NCBI GenBank assembly: GCA_018398765.1
Contig: JAHBMJ010000458.1
Coordinates: forward strand, 1 to 47,063
DNA length: 47,063 bases
Origin: Chromera velia
Lineage: Eukaryota; Sar; Chromeraceae
Direction: 5' to 3'
The notes under the pieces were generated by a model. It saw nothing but the letters and a program-made list of their open reading frames with translations, was not told the DNA's origin and ran no database searches. Each line of letters starts with the position of its first letter. Positions within the stretch are counted from its first letter, which is position 1. The position numbers and the translations under genes were made by a program. This document shows positions 11,313-21,539 of this stretch, one piece after another.

Positions 11313-12854
11313 TTAGAGAACGGAAGAAAGCATCAAATTCCTTCCCTCGGTGCCCCCCGACCCTCCCCGATGACCCGTTTGGGCCTCAGAGGAAGATGAG
11401 GAGGCGCTGCTCCCGTACACAGTTGCAGACAGAGACCCCCAAAACTCCCCTGCCCCCCTGGGGCTTCCAGAAGAACCATGCAGATTTCTCCATAGAGACC
11501 CACAGGGAAGAGACTGTGCATGGATGGGTTGGGGTACTGACTCTCTCCCACCCGATCCCGCAGCACAGTGATAAGCCCTCTCCCCCACACCCTCAGACTC
11601 AGTCTCCTCCTCTGCCTGCGTTGTCTCTTCTCTCTTTGGTTTCCTTTCCTCTCCATCCTCCACCTGGATGCTTGCACCCCCATCCTCCTGAAAGCATACC
11701 TCAACCGCCCTTTCTTCTCTCACACCCAGTCCCCCTGCAGTCCCCCCCCCTTCCTTTCTTTCAGCCCCCGCATCTGCCAGAGGGGGCGGGCAGCCCCCAT
11801 CCGTTCTCTCTCGCTCACTTCCTTCCACTTCCCCTCTCCAGAAACGGGACAGATCGAAGAAACGCATCACAGCGAGGAGGAAAGAGGAGACCTTGTTGGT
11901 CTTCTTTTTGCCTCCCGACGCTGAGGATACCGCTTCTCCTGCTGTTGCTGGAAGAGGAAGAGGGAAATTCTCTGCTACCTCAGAGGGGGTGGAGAAGTCT
12001 ACATGTCGGTAGAAGGCAAGGGAGAGAAATGTAAAGACAAAAAGCTCAAGCGTCAACAACATATTTACCATTCTGTCTTCACACAGCACTTCTGCGAACT
12101 GTGCATACCTCTCTGAAGGCATCACTGCCTCTGGAGGGCAAATAAAGTCACCAGTCGGAATGACCCCCCACCGAATTAGTGGTTTCAGAACAAGTCTGTT
12201 CAGCACCGCAAACCCGAAAATGAATTTGATCACCGCAACTTTTCCGATCACATGCTTGCCCTCGTACGGTTTTCGTTTATCCTTCTTCAGAACCCAGTAA
12301 ATCCGCAACAACTGAGCAAACGCAATGATGAGGGAGACGGCGGTAATCAGTTGGAGAACGGTTCCAACCAGACGAGAACGGTTTCCCAGATCCCCTCGCG
12401 ACACAGCCACCTCGAAATGAACCGTCTTTGCAATCGCAACCAGCGGGTTCACGACAGCGTACTGCATGATCAGGGCCTTCCGAGCTGCAAACTGCTTTTC
12501 TGGTGTGGTCTCTCTTGGACCACAACACGAAACAACACCCCCGCCCTTCTTTTGGAACAATGCCTCTTTCACGTCCACCTTCAACCATCCCAGTCCCAGC
12601 AACAAGGCAAGAAAGGCAAGAATCACGTAGACTTCAAACCATGAAAAGACGTTTTCAAGGTAGATTGAGGAGACAGGGATCAGAGCGGAGACAATTGCAA
12701 CAGTCATCATCAACGGGTACAGAGACACGAGCCGAGAATACAGAGCCTGGAACTGGACATTCTTCACATTCTGCGAGTGCTCTATTAGAAGCGAAATCCA
12801 AGCACCGAAACTCACAAACAAAAGAATCAGCAGAAGAATACCGCCGCCTCTCAT
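11313..12854 (-). CDS. TMEM184 / OST-alpha (DUF300) family membrane protein
   Basis: This is one open exon of 513 residues starting at an ATG. Seven hydrophobic spans can be placed at about residues 4-24, 47-67, 71-90, 126-150, 163-185, 203-222 and 263-282. Family hallmarks include a short luminal loop between spans 2 and 3 followed by FEVYVILAFLALLLGLGW (compare YEAFxIYNFxxLLxxYLG), then ALIMQYAVVNPLVAI (compare LQYxVVKPLxAI), and VAVIKFIFGFAVLNRL (compare IKxVVFxxFWQ). The family includes organic solute transporter alpha and TMEM184 proteins of endomembranes or plasma membrane. The substrate here cannot be inferred. The last about 215 residues are a charged, Gly/Ser-rich cytosolic tail, longer than usual. 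A TACAG just before the ATG could be the end of a 5'UTR intron. Divergent from the gene at 13460. Confidence 0.85.
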   Translation of the reverse strand: MRGGGILLLILLFVSFGAWISLLIEHSQNVKNVQFQALYSRLVSLYPLMMTVAIVSALIPVSSIYLENVFSWFEVYVILAFLALLLGLGWLKVDVKEALFQKKGGGVVSCCGPRETTPEKQFAARKALIMQYAVVNPLVAIAKTVHFEVAVSRGDLGNRSRLVGTVLQLITAVSLIIAFAQLLRIYWVLKKDKRKPYEGKHVIGKVAVIKFIFGFAVLNRLVLKPLIRWGVIPTGDFICPPEAVMPSERYAQFAEVLCEDRMVNMLLTLELFVFTFLSLAFYRHVDFSTPSEVAENFPLPLPATAGEAVSSASGGKKKTNKVSSFLLAVMRFFDLSRFWRGEVEGSERERTDGGCPPPLADAGAERKEGGGTAGGLGVREERAVEVCFQEDGGASIQVEDGEERKPKREETTQAEEETESEGVGERAYHCAAGSGGRESVPQPIHAQSLPCGSLWRNLHGSSGSPRGAGEFWGSLSATVYGSSASSSSSEAQTGHRGGSGGTEGRNLMLSSVL

Positions 12855-13459
12855 CTGTATGTTGCACTGTGTTGCAAAGAGTCACAGGCTCACAGCAAGC
12901 AAGTCTTGGAAGTAGTCTTCCTGCAAGATCCAAGGAAAGCTGTCAAGTGTGTCCAGCAGACCTTCTGGTCGACAGATTCAAGTCAGGCGTTTGTCGGTCG
13001 ATCGCTCAGTAAGATGGTATGTCGAAAGCACTTGAACCGGAGAGCTTGGGGATCGACAACAATTAACTGAAGGATTACGATGTCCAATTCAAGCTTTCGC
13101 CATCGATCGCAAATTTAAAGACTTTGAGGCGCGCTGCCTAGCTCGCGATCGTGCGGCGCGCCGCGCGCGCATGCATGATCGAAGCTGTACGTAAGTATGC
13201 GTATACTGCATGTATACTGCGCATGCAAGGTCACACAAAAATGTGGCGGCGCGCAAGTGTGTGGCGCGCCCGGCCCATTCATACAATTTCATACATAGTT
13301 GGGCGCGCCGCCAAGCATCGCGAACCCTCAGTCAGACGTCGATCCCGTGACTTGTGAGGCCGGTGATAGCCGGTGACAGAATATTGGGTACCGTTGTGGA
13401 CAGTTCGGTGTTCATATTTTCTCTGTTAAGTCAACGGTTAAAGAGGAGGTGTATTCGGA
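12855..13459. promoter_or_regulatory. Bidirectional promoter region with GCGCGC and GCATGC motifs
   Basis: This is the 605-bp spacer between two divergent start codons. The core, 13125-13320, is packed with GGCGCGCC palindromes, CGCGATCG, GCGCGCATGCATG and GCGCATGCAAG. GCATGC is a known ApiAP2-bound promoter motif in apicomplexans. Its use here is inferred from position only. Confidence 0.55.
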
Positions 13460-15421
13460 ATGAAGCGTGGTGTTTCGTCCCGTCAGCTGATACTGGCGGT
13501 GGAGACGGCGTCTCTGCGCCGTCAGAGCCAATCGGGGTTTTCTTCCTCCGTGGCAGTGCGGCTGAGGAAGGGAAACAAGGTGCTACCCAGATTACAGACA
13601 TACCCTTTTGTGAACGATGCCAATGCACAAAAGAAAAGGGCAGGAGGCTGGATGGTCTCCAGAGAGGGGGGGGCTTTTTCATTTGAGGGGGTGGGAGACG
13701 GCAGTTTGGTTCAGGGAGAAGGTGAGGAACTGAACCATCAAATGAAAATGGACGAAGATTGTTCCCATTTTGTTCGTCTCTGTCGAAGTGTAGAGAGGGG
13801 GGGAGCCGTTGTCAATTCGGACCTGATGAAGAGACTCTTTCGATCTCTCCGTCAGCTCATCTCGCCGTCTCCCCCCTCCTCTTCTTCTCCCTCGTCTTCT
13901 TCTCCTTCTCGTTGTGTGAGGTTAGATCGTGCTGAAATCGACAGTGAAAGACGACCCTCCTATTCTCCTTCAAGGGGGGATAACCGAAGCCGGCTGCAGT
14001 GCCTGTCGCCTTCAGAGATGGCAGGGGCAATTTTTCATTTTTCCAAAGCACTTAGAGGATGCTCAGTGCTCCAGGAAACAGTGAGAACGCGCGCCCCGAA
14101 ACGAAAGGATGTGGACCTCCTCCTTAACGCACCACTTTTGCATTCTGGCCTCGGCATGCTTGAGGAGTTCCCGGAAAGAGAAATGGCCATGTATGCCCTG
14201 GCAGTCTCATACACACACACCGCAGGGGCCGCCTCAGAAACCCAGACACTCAGCCGTCTCCAGAGTGTGGTCGAAGCCGCTAAGCCGTCTCTTGACCGCT
14301 GGGATCCGAGAAGGCTTGCGAATCTTGCTTGGTCCCTCGCGGCAGCCTTTTCGGGGCCTGGAACGGTCCCGGAAAGAGAAAGTGTGCCCGCTCTTGGAGC
14401 AAGGGAAAGAAAGGAATGGTTCGGGGGAAGAGAGAAATTGATGGGTTCTGTGATGCAGGTGGTTGCTGCTGCGAGCGATAGTGAGACGGGACACTTTGGT
14501 AAGATGGACCTGCAAAGTGTTGTCACGCTCTGTTGGGCTGTCTCGCGGTGTGTCTCCCTCTCCCGTGAGCCCCCTCCAAGAGAGTGGTTTGACAGGGCGG
14601 CGGAGGAAATTTTGAAGAAGCTGGAGGGTGGGGAGGGAATTTCGCTGAGCCCCCTTGGCGCCGCCACTCTAGCTGCTTCTTTTGCTCGGGTGCATGTACC
14701 GAAAGAGGGGCAGTCTCGGTATGCGAAGGTGACGGAGGCACTGGTCAACGAGGTGGTAGACCGTCCTGTGACGTCTTTAGATAACTCGGCGTTTCGTAAT
14801 TTGGTTGCAGGGGCTGGTGGGTGTGGGGGGTTGAAAAGTAAGGGGGCAGAGTGGGCAGCACGTGAGGCAGTATCCCGATTGAGGTCTCCTCGACCCCCCA
14901 CGTCACAGGAATGTTTAGACCTGTGTTGGGCTTTTTCCAAGAGGGAGACGGGGGTGGTTAGTGAGAAAGCGCTGGTTTTTTCGTCTGTTGTTGAAGCAGT
15001 AGAGAGCGGTCGTGTGAATCTGACGGTGAGACAGGGTGCAAGACTGTTGACCTCTGTTGTCAGAGTGGCTGTCCGTCTTCGAGGCCGCAGAGGGGGGGTT
15101 GGGGAGATGCAGTCAAGTTCAGATTGTGTGGGTGCGTTCGATCGTTTGCTGCGCCTCTTTCTGGAGCGGGTTGAGATGGGCGTCTTTGTGGTTGGGGATC
15201 TTTCCAATTCAGAGCTCTTTCATCTTTGCAGCTCTTTGTCTTTGATGCAAGCGAAGGTGGGATTCAGTGTAGAGCGACAGAAGGTTGGAGCAGATGTAGG
15301 CAAGCTCTTTTTGGTTCTGCAAGAAGAGAGTAGGAATCCGCAACGGGGGGCTCTTCAAACTTGGGAAAGAAAGCGAATTGATGAAACTGCAGACTCGGTC
15401 TGCCAGCTAGTCTGCCAGTGA
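13460..15421 (+). CDS. Helical-repeat protein, organellar RNA-binding (HPR/OPR/FASTK-like) type
   Basis: This is a single exon of 653 residues from the ATG at 13460. The N-terminus (residues 1-45) is rich in Arg, Ser and Gln with no acidic residue before Glu15, consistent with a mitochondrial or plastid targeting sequence. From about residue 275 to 600 there are repeated helix pairs with a recurring L-x(2)-L-x-W-A/S pattern: RLANLAWSLAA (285), LQSVVTLCWAVSR (351), PLGAATLAASFARV (398), SAFRNLVAGAG (443) and ECLDLCWAFSKRE (483). Such repeats occur in the OPR, heptatricopeptide and FASTK/RAP families that bind organellar transcripts, and apicomplexans have many. I see no C-terminal RAP domain; the protein ends shortly after the repeats. 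The fold call is moderate and the RNA target unknown. A Ser/Pro stretch (residues 135-150) separates the leader from the repeat domain. Confidence 0.68.
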   Translation: MKRGVSSRQLILAVETASLRRQSQSGFSSSVAVRLRKGNKVLPRLQTYPFVNDANAQKKRAGGWMVSREGGAFSFEGVGDGSLVQGEGEELNHQMKMDEDCSHFVRLCRSVERGGAVVNSDLMKRLFRSLRQLISPSPPSSSSPSSSSPSRCVRLDRAEIDSERRPSYSPSRGDNRSRLQCLSPSEMAGAIFHFSKALRGCSVLQETVRTRAPKRKDVDLLLNAPLLHSGLGMLEEFPEREMAMYALAVSYTHTAGAASETQTLSRLQSVVEAAKPSLDRWDPRRLANLAWSLAAAFSGPGTVPERESVPALGARERKEWFGGREKLMGSVMQVVAAASDSETGHFGKMDLQSVVTLCWAVSRCVSLSREPPPREWFDRAAEEILKKLEGGEGISLSPLGAATLAASFARVHVPKEGQSRYAKVTEALVNEVVDRPVTSLDNSAFRNLVAGAGGCGGLKSKGAEWAAREAVSRLRSPRPPTSQECLDLCWAFSKRETGVVSEKALVFSSVVEAVESGRVNLTVRQGARLLTSVVRVAVRLRGRRGGVGEMQSSSDCVGAFDRLLRLFLERVEMGVFVVGDLSNSELFHLCSSLSLMQAKVGFSVERQKVGADVGKLFLVLQEESRNPQRGALQTWERKRIDETADSVCQLVCQ

Positions 15422-16780
15422 GGAGCTGTGAGCATAATAAGCTTCTCCAATAATATTGAATTTGAAATTCACTTCTTTCATACTATGAAGCGTATGTATA
15501 CTACATTTTATAGGTATATGGATTTAGGTATGGATAACAATGACAGTATAACCAGCATTGCATGTAACTATACTATTAGTGGGTCACTGCCACTCACTGG
15601 CAGCTAGTCATAGGCAACAAAATTTAGAATGATAGTAGTAGTATGATCGATACATAGAAAGAGGACAGGATTACAGGATCACAGGATTATATTATGATAG
15701 TGATAGTGATTTAATTGGTACCCCAGGTAGAGCACTGTTGCTGTTCTACCAGAAGTCGCCCTTACGAACGGCAAGTCGCCCAAAAGTCGCCGTTCTATAT
15801 TATGTTCGAGGCCAGAGCCATAGACCTGCGTACCAGTAACTGTTATCTGACATCCGCTTTGTACCATACATTCATGCACACTACGTACAAAAATTGGCTT
15901 TGATGTTACAGCTGAATTTGCTCCTGAAAACCCGGTACGAGATTGTATTTGCACGTCGGTCAGAAGCTGAGCGTACTCGTGAGATGGTTCCTTTCGAGCC
16001 CTGACCTGACAGTTTTCCTATTGATGTCACACATCGATCGAAAGCTCACATCGATCCTGCAAAGACAAACAGAGTCCCAAAGCTTACAGCAGCCTCCTTC
16101 TAGCAGAAAGGCAATCAAACAAAGGGCAGACAGGTTGCTGCAAGGCTGCAAAGGCCTATGGGAAGGCCGATCTGATAGCTGACCGATCATTTTTAAATCG
16201 CGCGGAGTGAACTTCAAGGCTAAAATGGAGTCGGACTCCCAAGCACTTTCACAAGGCTTCCTCGCCTTGTAGAAGCCTGCTCTCTTACAAAAAAGTAGAG
16301 GAGAGACCGTCAAAGTCTGTAGAAACCTCTAGAGGTTCGCTAGGAAAGAAAGAAGATCGATAGAAGGTAGTCTAGCTTCAGATGAAGTAACTGTTCAGTA
16401 GGGAAGCTTGCAACACAGTTTGCAGTTGCAACATCGACTTTGAAATGCTATGTATTTCAATCTCTATTTAGTGAATTGCAACACAAAAGACCCAGCATCT
16501 CAGAGCTCTACTTACTCCTCACAAATTCTGTATACGATCGTCCTGTCTCGGAACTCAAGACATGCCTTTACCATCAGTCTGTCGTGATACAGTGTGGGTG
16601 GTCTATACCTATTTCAGGGTGATACTGTGTTTATCTTCTTTTCGTCCTTATGTGGAAAGCCCGTTCTTAACCCCTTCTTTTCTTCTTTTCCCTTTCCTTC
16701 TTTAGATATACTCTGCCATCTCCTCACTGAAGGAGACTCTTTTCTTCCCCCCTTTTCTTCTCTGCGGCAACAAAGAACTT
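15422..16780. other. Intergenic, no gene seen
   Basis: Between the helical-repeat gene and the LTR element. Only short open frames are present. Short repeated words such as AGTCGCC occur around 15755-15795. No RNA gene is recognised. Confidence 0.55.
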
Positions 16781-17232
16781 TGTGGAGTCCTACCCTGTAG
16801 TACCGCCCTTTAAGCCTTCGCATGCGCCGTGACTGAGTAAGCCAGCGTGCCGCACCACATTCTGCCGCCGCGCTTTGCTCTAGGCTTTGCTTCGTACGTG
16901 TCGCGCGCGCATCGATCGAAGTCGAGTCTGACCTTCGCATTCAAACAACATATTACTTGAGTAACGGATAGCATTGTTTGAGTCTGATATTTATTTATCA
17001 CAGATCAAGAGAGCCCCTAAGAGTCTGAGAGAGAAGCATAAGTAGAAACTGTGCAATGAGAGAATGAACCTAGCTGATTAGAATTTCAGATCGCTCTAGA
17101 GCTAAACCTTCTATAAACTGTTGCTTGAATTAGTGTTGCTCACGTTCCTTCTCTAGATCTTCCTAAGGTTCTTATCCTCGCTTTACCTTCTATCTGGATG
17201 CTATAAGGTGGCCGGACAGGAGGGACAAAGCA
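16781..17232. repeat. 5' long terminal repeat
   Basis: This 452-bp unit starts TGTGGAGTCC and ends AAAGCA (TG...CA). It matches 18799-19238 throughout, with scattered substitutions. The 12-bp length difference is explained by one extra CTCTAGGCTTTG-type unit near 16880. Confidence 0.92.
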
Positions 17233-18798
17233 TTGTGGTGAACGCCCAGCTCGATGAGTGTTGACTCTCATGTACCTTCTATGATAGGGAGCAGATCTGT
17301 CCTAAGCCTTTTGTGCAACAGTAGAAAACCGATTGCAACGATACGGGCACGGTTAGGCAGAGACCGTGAGTAGGGGAATTCAGCGTCCCCTTGCGTCCTA
17401 AGCTGCCTTGAGCCCTGTTTCGGAGATCCCCTTCGAGTCTGATCCTAGACTTTGCCTTTGTCCTTGGATAGAGAACCCAAAGATCGTTAGAGGTCGCCAA
17501 AGCCAATGGTGGAGACGTTGCTTGGTGTTGCTTGGACTTTGGAGTGACTCCATCTCATAGAGATTGCCGTCTACGAGTACATCGCAATTAAAACGGCCAG
17601 TAGATTACTTCTTTTACTTGCTCTTCTGCGAGTGTGTGACTGGTTCTATGTTTGATTGAATGGGACTGGCTTATGTCCGGCTGTGACTCTGCTGTTTGCT
17701 GTATCCGTGTCTGCATATGACTGACTATCCAACTCTGGCAGCTGGTGTGTGCGCTTATTCACGGTGGTTGGTACCTTTATACGATAATCCTTTTATGTTG
17801 GAATAATGCGAAAGGTATGGGCGCTTAGCAGGAAGCTGAGTGTGCTATGGCCCTACAACCACTCCATCCATTGTGTACATACGCATATGAAGTCGTCGGG
17901 ACTTCCCTCCAAAAGAGCAGAGCTGAGGGAGTTCTTTTTGCTGCAAAGTGACACGCTGTGGAAGCTGCGAAGACTTGTACTTTCGATCTTGATGTTGAGC
18001 CAGGAGGCATTGGATGTATTTGATGCCTCTGAAGGAATGGCAGGCCTGAAGTACGAAAAGTCAAGTGTGTGACTGCTGCCCCATGGCCGGGTTGCCCTGT
18101 GATGGGTCAATATGTTCCGGTTGCACCATTCCTCTCGACTGACAGTGAGAAGGTGGAGAGATTTCAAATTGAAGCTGGTGATGGCTGCTCATGAAGTAAA
18201 TGATCGAACAATCAGAGCAATGCACCTCGAGGAGTGAGGTCGTGACAGAGTGTTTTGAAGTCACTTGGTTTGGTATAGTAGCTTAGTGAGAACGAGGATG
18301 GCCGACACACAAACAGGCTTTCAGGAAGCCATGAGTGGAGCAGTGTGTAGCTGCACTCTTTTTTTTTCTATTCATCCCTTTGCAGCTGTTAACAATTCGA
18401 TGACGCCGAGTTGGACGCATGCATATGGCTGTCGTACTCCCAAACTGGCTGGTGCTGGAGACCCACGACTCCGATCGAGTCTTCCGGTCGACGACATACA
18501 CATATGGTGGACGAGTGCTCTTATTGGTGCCACCAGTATCTGCGTCACATACCTATCTCTAGGTGATCTTGGACTTGCAAGCACGCCTCACACATCGTGG
18601 CGCTTTGAGATCGTTTTGATTCACGTGGCGCCTTGAATATTTTGACACGGATGCCATCAAGATGGAGTTCTCGGAGCTGCTCTAACAACATCTACGACAA
18701 CTTGGATGAGATCTATTTTGGGCATTGAAGCGCATGCCCAGTCTTTTTATTTGTTGATCACGAGGACGCGATTTTCCTGTCCATGGCTGGAGGGGATC

Positions 18799-19238
18799 TG
18801 TAGAGTCCTACCCTATGGCACCGCCCTTTGAGCCTTCGCATGCGCCGTGACTGAGTGAGCCAGCGTGCCGCATCACATTCTGCCGCCGCGCTTTGCTTCG
18901 TACGTGTCGCGCGCGTATCGATCGAAGTCGAGTCTGACCTTTGCATTCAAACAATATGTTACTTGAGCAACGGATAGCATTGTTCGAGTCTGATATTTGT
19001 TTATCACAGATCAAGAGAGCCCTTAAGAGTCTAAGAGAGAAGCATAACTAGAAACTGTGTAATGAGAGAATGAACCTAGCTGATTAGAATCTCAGATCGC
19101 TCTAGAGCTAAACCTTCTGTAAACTGTTGCTTGAGTTAGTATTGCTCACGTTCTTTCTCTAAATCTTCCTAACGTTCTTATCCTTGCTTTACTTTCTGTC
19201 TGGACGCCAAAAGGTGGCCGGACAGGAGGGATAAAGCA
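18799..19238. repeat. 3' long terminal repeat
   Basis: 440 bp, beginning TGTAGAGTCC and ending ATAAAGCA. Direct counterpart of 16781-17232. Confidence 0.92.
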
Positions 19239-19549
19239 ACTTCAAGAACTTCTGAGACTGCGTCGTCTTCACGCCAGAGTCAGGCGCTTTTTGTTTGGGC
19301 ACCATGACATTCAGATGATAAGACAGTCCAGGCAGACTGTCACCTTCACAAAAATTCAGAGTCGAGTAAGCAGATTCAACTGTGAAGTATTGAATTTAGT
19401 ATTCATGGAAGCACATAAATCACATAGATGAATGTTTCTTTGACAGGTTAAGCCCGCTGCTCTCAGTTAATCGCTTGACAAGAATCTGTACAGCTCTCTG
19501 GGCTGAGAGCTGTTAGAGCAACACTTAGTGGATTTGATCTTGACGATCC

Positions 19550-19760
19550 ATTTTTTTTTTTAATACCGCCGTGGAGAGATAAAAGCGACGGTCCCGCCGC
19601 TCCGCGGTAGACCCGCCGCGGCTTCGAAACTTACTCGACCGGCACTGCGCCGCTCCACGGCGCATCGCAGTCCTCCCCTTCCCTTCCAAGTTTTTTCCCC
19701 GCGGCGCGCCGCGGTGCGCCCTTCCAGCGCACCGTGGCACGCGGTGCCGTGGAGGCGTTT
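19550..19760 (-). mobile_element. GC-rich SINE-like element with A tail
   Basis: On the minus strand a sharply GC-rich segment of about 200 bp ends in an A run (a T run on the plus strand at 19551-19561), like a retroposed SINE. GTTTCGAAGCC inside it resembles a pol III B box. CGGCGCAGTGC just upstream resembles an A box, though the spacing is shorter than in tRNAs. No clear target duplication was found. Confidence 0.4.
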
Positions 19761-19797
19761 ATACATAAATGCCGCAGTGTCTAGAAACGCTGGTAGT

Positions 19798-19950
19798 TTC
19801 TCACAAAAAGGGAAACCTCGATGCAGTCTCTACTCAGACGAACCCACTCATAAAAAGAAAAACCTCGATGCAGCCTCTACTAGCCTCTACTCAGACGAAC
19901 TTACTCACAAAAAGGGAAACCTCGACGCAGCTTCTACTCAGACGAACCCA
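19798..19950. repeat. Three-copy minisatellite
   Basis: Units of about 50-60 bp begin CTCAYAAAAAGRRAAACCTCG and continue YGCAG...CTACTCAGACGAACYYA. Three tandem copies are present, the middle one with an internal duplication of CCTCTACTAG. Confidence 0.85.
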
Positions 19951-20549
19951 GGAGGGCCCTGGTGCGATACGGCTGGCAGATATCGCCCTTGGAGGCATCT
20001 GTGCTCACCCCAAGTTCATCATAGAGCTGCGTGTTCTTGACCATCTTACTTAAGGAAGCAAATCAGAGTGGAAAGGGCATCTGAGGCAGGATGAAAGAAA
20101 GAGGGTCGGTCAGCAAGCAGGGTCTATTTAATTTCTGTGCCAGTGCTGCTCATTTCAGTTCAGCCGTCCCCGGCTTATTCTTTCATCAAGTAAAAATTCC
20201 AGATTGTAGAAAGAGCACAAAAGAGAATTGTAGAAGCATGTTGAATGGTAGAAGCACGAAAGAGAATGGTAGACAGAAAGAGTGTTGAATATGTTTCTCA
20301 TCTTGCACTAAGGTATAGTTTTATGAATTTAATGCACATTACTCCACATCATGCACGCATACATGCAACAACACATCCCATCACGACACATACATTTCTT
20401 GCCTTGCACTTTAAAACCATATGGGACTTGCAAGAAAGAGAATATGGAGCCCAGGGGGTTGATGTCTAAGACCAGTGGTAGCGTTGACAACGGTTGACAT
20501 TTATATAACTTAATAAGATTTAATAACAGTTTAATAAGTATTCATACTC

Positions 20550-21174
20550 CATACCCTGCAGGTAGCTAGGATTTTACGGGATTTTAGCCCAGGATTTTAG
20601 CAGATTTTACGGGATTTTGGCCAAGATTTTAACAGATTTAGGCGGATTTTGCCCAGGATTCTGCTGGACTATTTCTCCAGGATTTTAAAATCTAAAATCC
20701 TCGCTCTAAAGATTATAAGGACTAAAATCCTGGATCCTAGAATTTTAGAAATGAATGCTAGGATTTTACGGGATTTTACGGGAATCGTAACGGGATTATA
20801 CGGGATTTTACGGGATTTTAACATAAACAAAAACAATGAAATAAAAGTCGATCACAATCGATGCCGGTTATCCCTTCTGTACAGCCTTAAAGTATGTCAT
20901 TCATCTTTGAATTTAATTTTATTCATTTCTTTAAAATCCCGTAAAATCCCGTATAATCCCATAAAATCCTAGGAAGAGGCTAGAATTTTAGCTTTCTTCT
21001 AGGATTTTAGATTCTAAAATCCTAAGTGTAGGGATTATATTTTTAATGTTAAAAGTCTGGCAGAATCCTGGGCAAAATCCGCCAAAATCCGCTAAAATCC
21101 TGGCCAAAATCCTATAAAATCCGCTAAAATCCTGGGCTAAAATCCCGTAAAATCCTGGCTACCTGCAGGGTATG
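20550..21174. mobile_element. Foldback element made of GGATTTTA-type units
   Basis: The ends are inverted copies: CATACCCTGCAGGTAGC at the left and its exact reverse complement at 21158-21174. Between them, each arm is a chain of degenerate 11-15-bp units (GGATTTTACGG, GGATTTTAGCCCA and similar) on the left, mirrored as TAAAATCC units on the right. The whole could fold into a long imperfect hairpin around a spacer near 20825-20930. No coding capacity. A TCCATA word occurs on both flanks and might be a target duplication, but the spacing is uncertain. Confidence 0.8.
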
Positions 21175-21539
21175 AGTCCATAGTACCTAATAATCTATGT
21201 TTTCACCGGTATTCACCTAGTAGTAATATCTCTATTTAATACTACTATAGTAAGATCATACTATATTAAGATCGAGGTTTTAAGATCTGATATAAGATAG
21301 GTGATAATAGGTAAAACAAAACCCTTTGCAACAATACATATACCAGAGTGAGTTTGAGTGACTTAAAACATTTCGTAGAACACTGTAAAAATTAACCGTA
21401 AGTGAGGTGTAGTAAAAATGTTATGAACTATCTTTTTGAACCTTTTCACATGCTGCTGATATGTGAAATTGAATGAACAGAGATTGTATGTTATAAACTC
21501 CAAGAATGGCCGTGTAACCATGCATGCCGATCATTAATT
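21175..21539. other. Intergenic, AT-rich
   Basis: Short spacer between the foldback element and the stop of the acyltransferase gene; probably its 3'UTR and terminator region. No gene is seen. Confidence 0.5.

Larger units (their letters stand above)
16781..19238 (+). mobile_element. Non-autonomous LTR retrotransposon (TRIM/LARD-like)
   Basis: Two direct LTRs (452 and 440 bp) flank 1566 bp of internal DNA. A purine-rich tract (GGAGGGGAT) sits immediately before the 3' LTR, as a polypurine tract should, which fixes the orientation. The four bases ACTT precede the 5' LTR and follow the 3' LTR, giving a 4-bp target duplication (5-bp AACTT if the terminal A is shared). No gag, protease, integrase or reverse transcriptase is recognisable inside; the longest frames are about 120 codons. 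Visible LTR-LTR differences suggest an old insertion. Any ORF inside is probably not functional. Confidence 0.88.
19239..20549. other. Intergenic, repeat-rich
   Basis: Holds the SINE-like unit and the 19800 minisatellite listed separately, plus short TGTAGAA/GGTAGAAGCAC-type repeats near 20205-20275. No gene is called. Confidence 0.5.

Noticed and set aside
15700-15800. tRNA-like fold around GGTAGAGCACTG
   Set aside because: No matching acceptor stem or B box at proper spacing. Probably a degraded repeat.
17806-18636. Open frames inside the LTR element
   Set aside because: Short, overlapping on both strands and without gag, protease, reverse transcriptase or integrase motifs.
19798-19950. 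Regular repeats resembling a CRISPR array
   Set aside because: Units are directly adjacent without unique spacers, and the genome is eukaryotic. It is a minisatellite.
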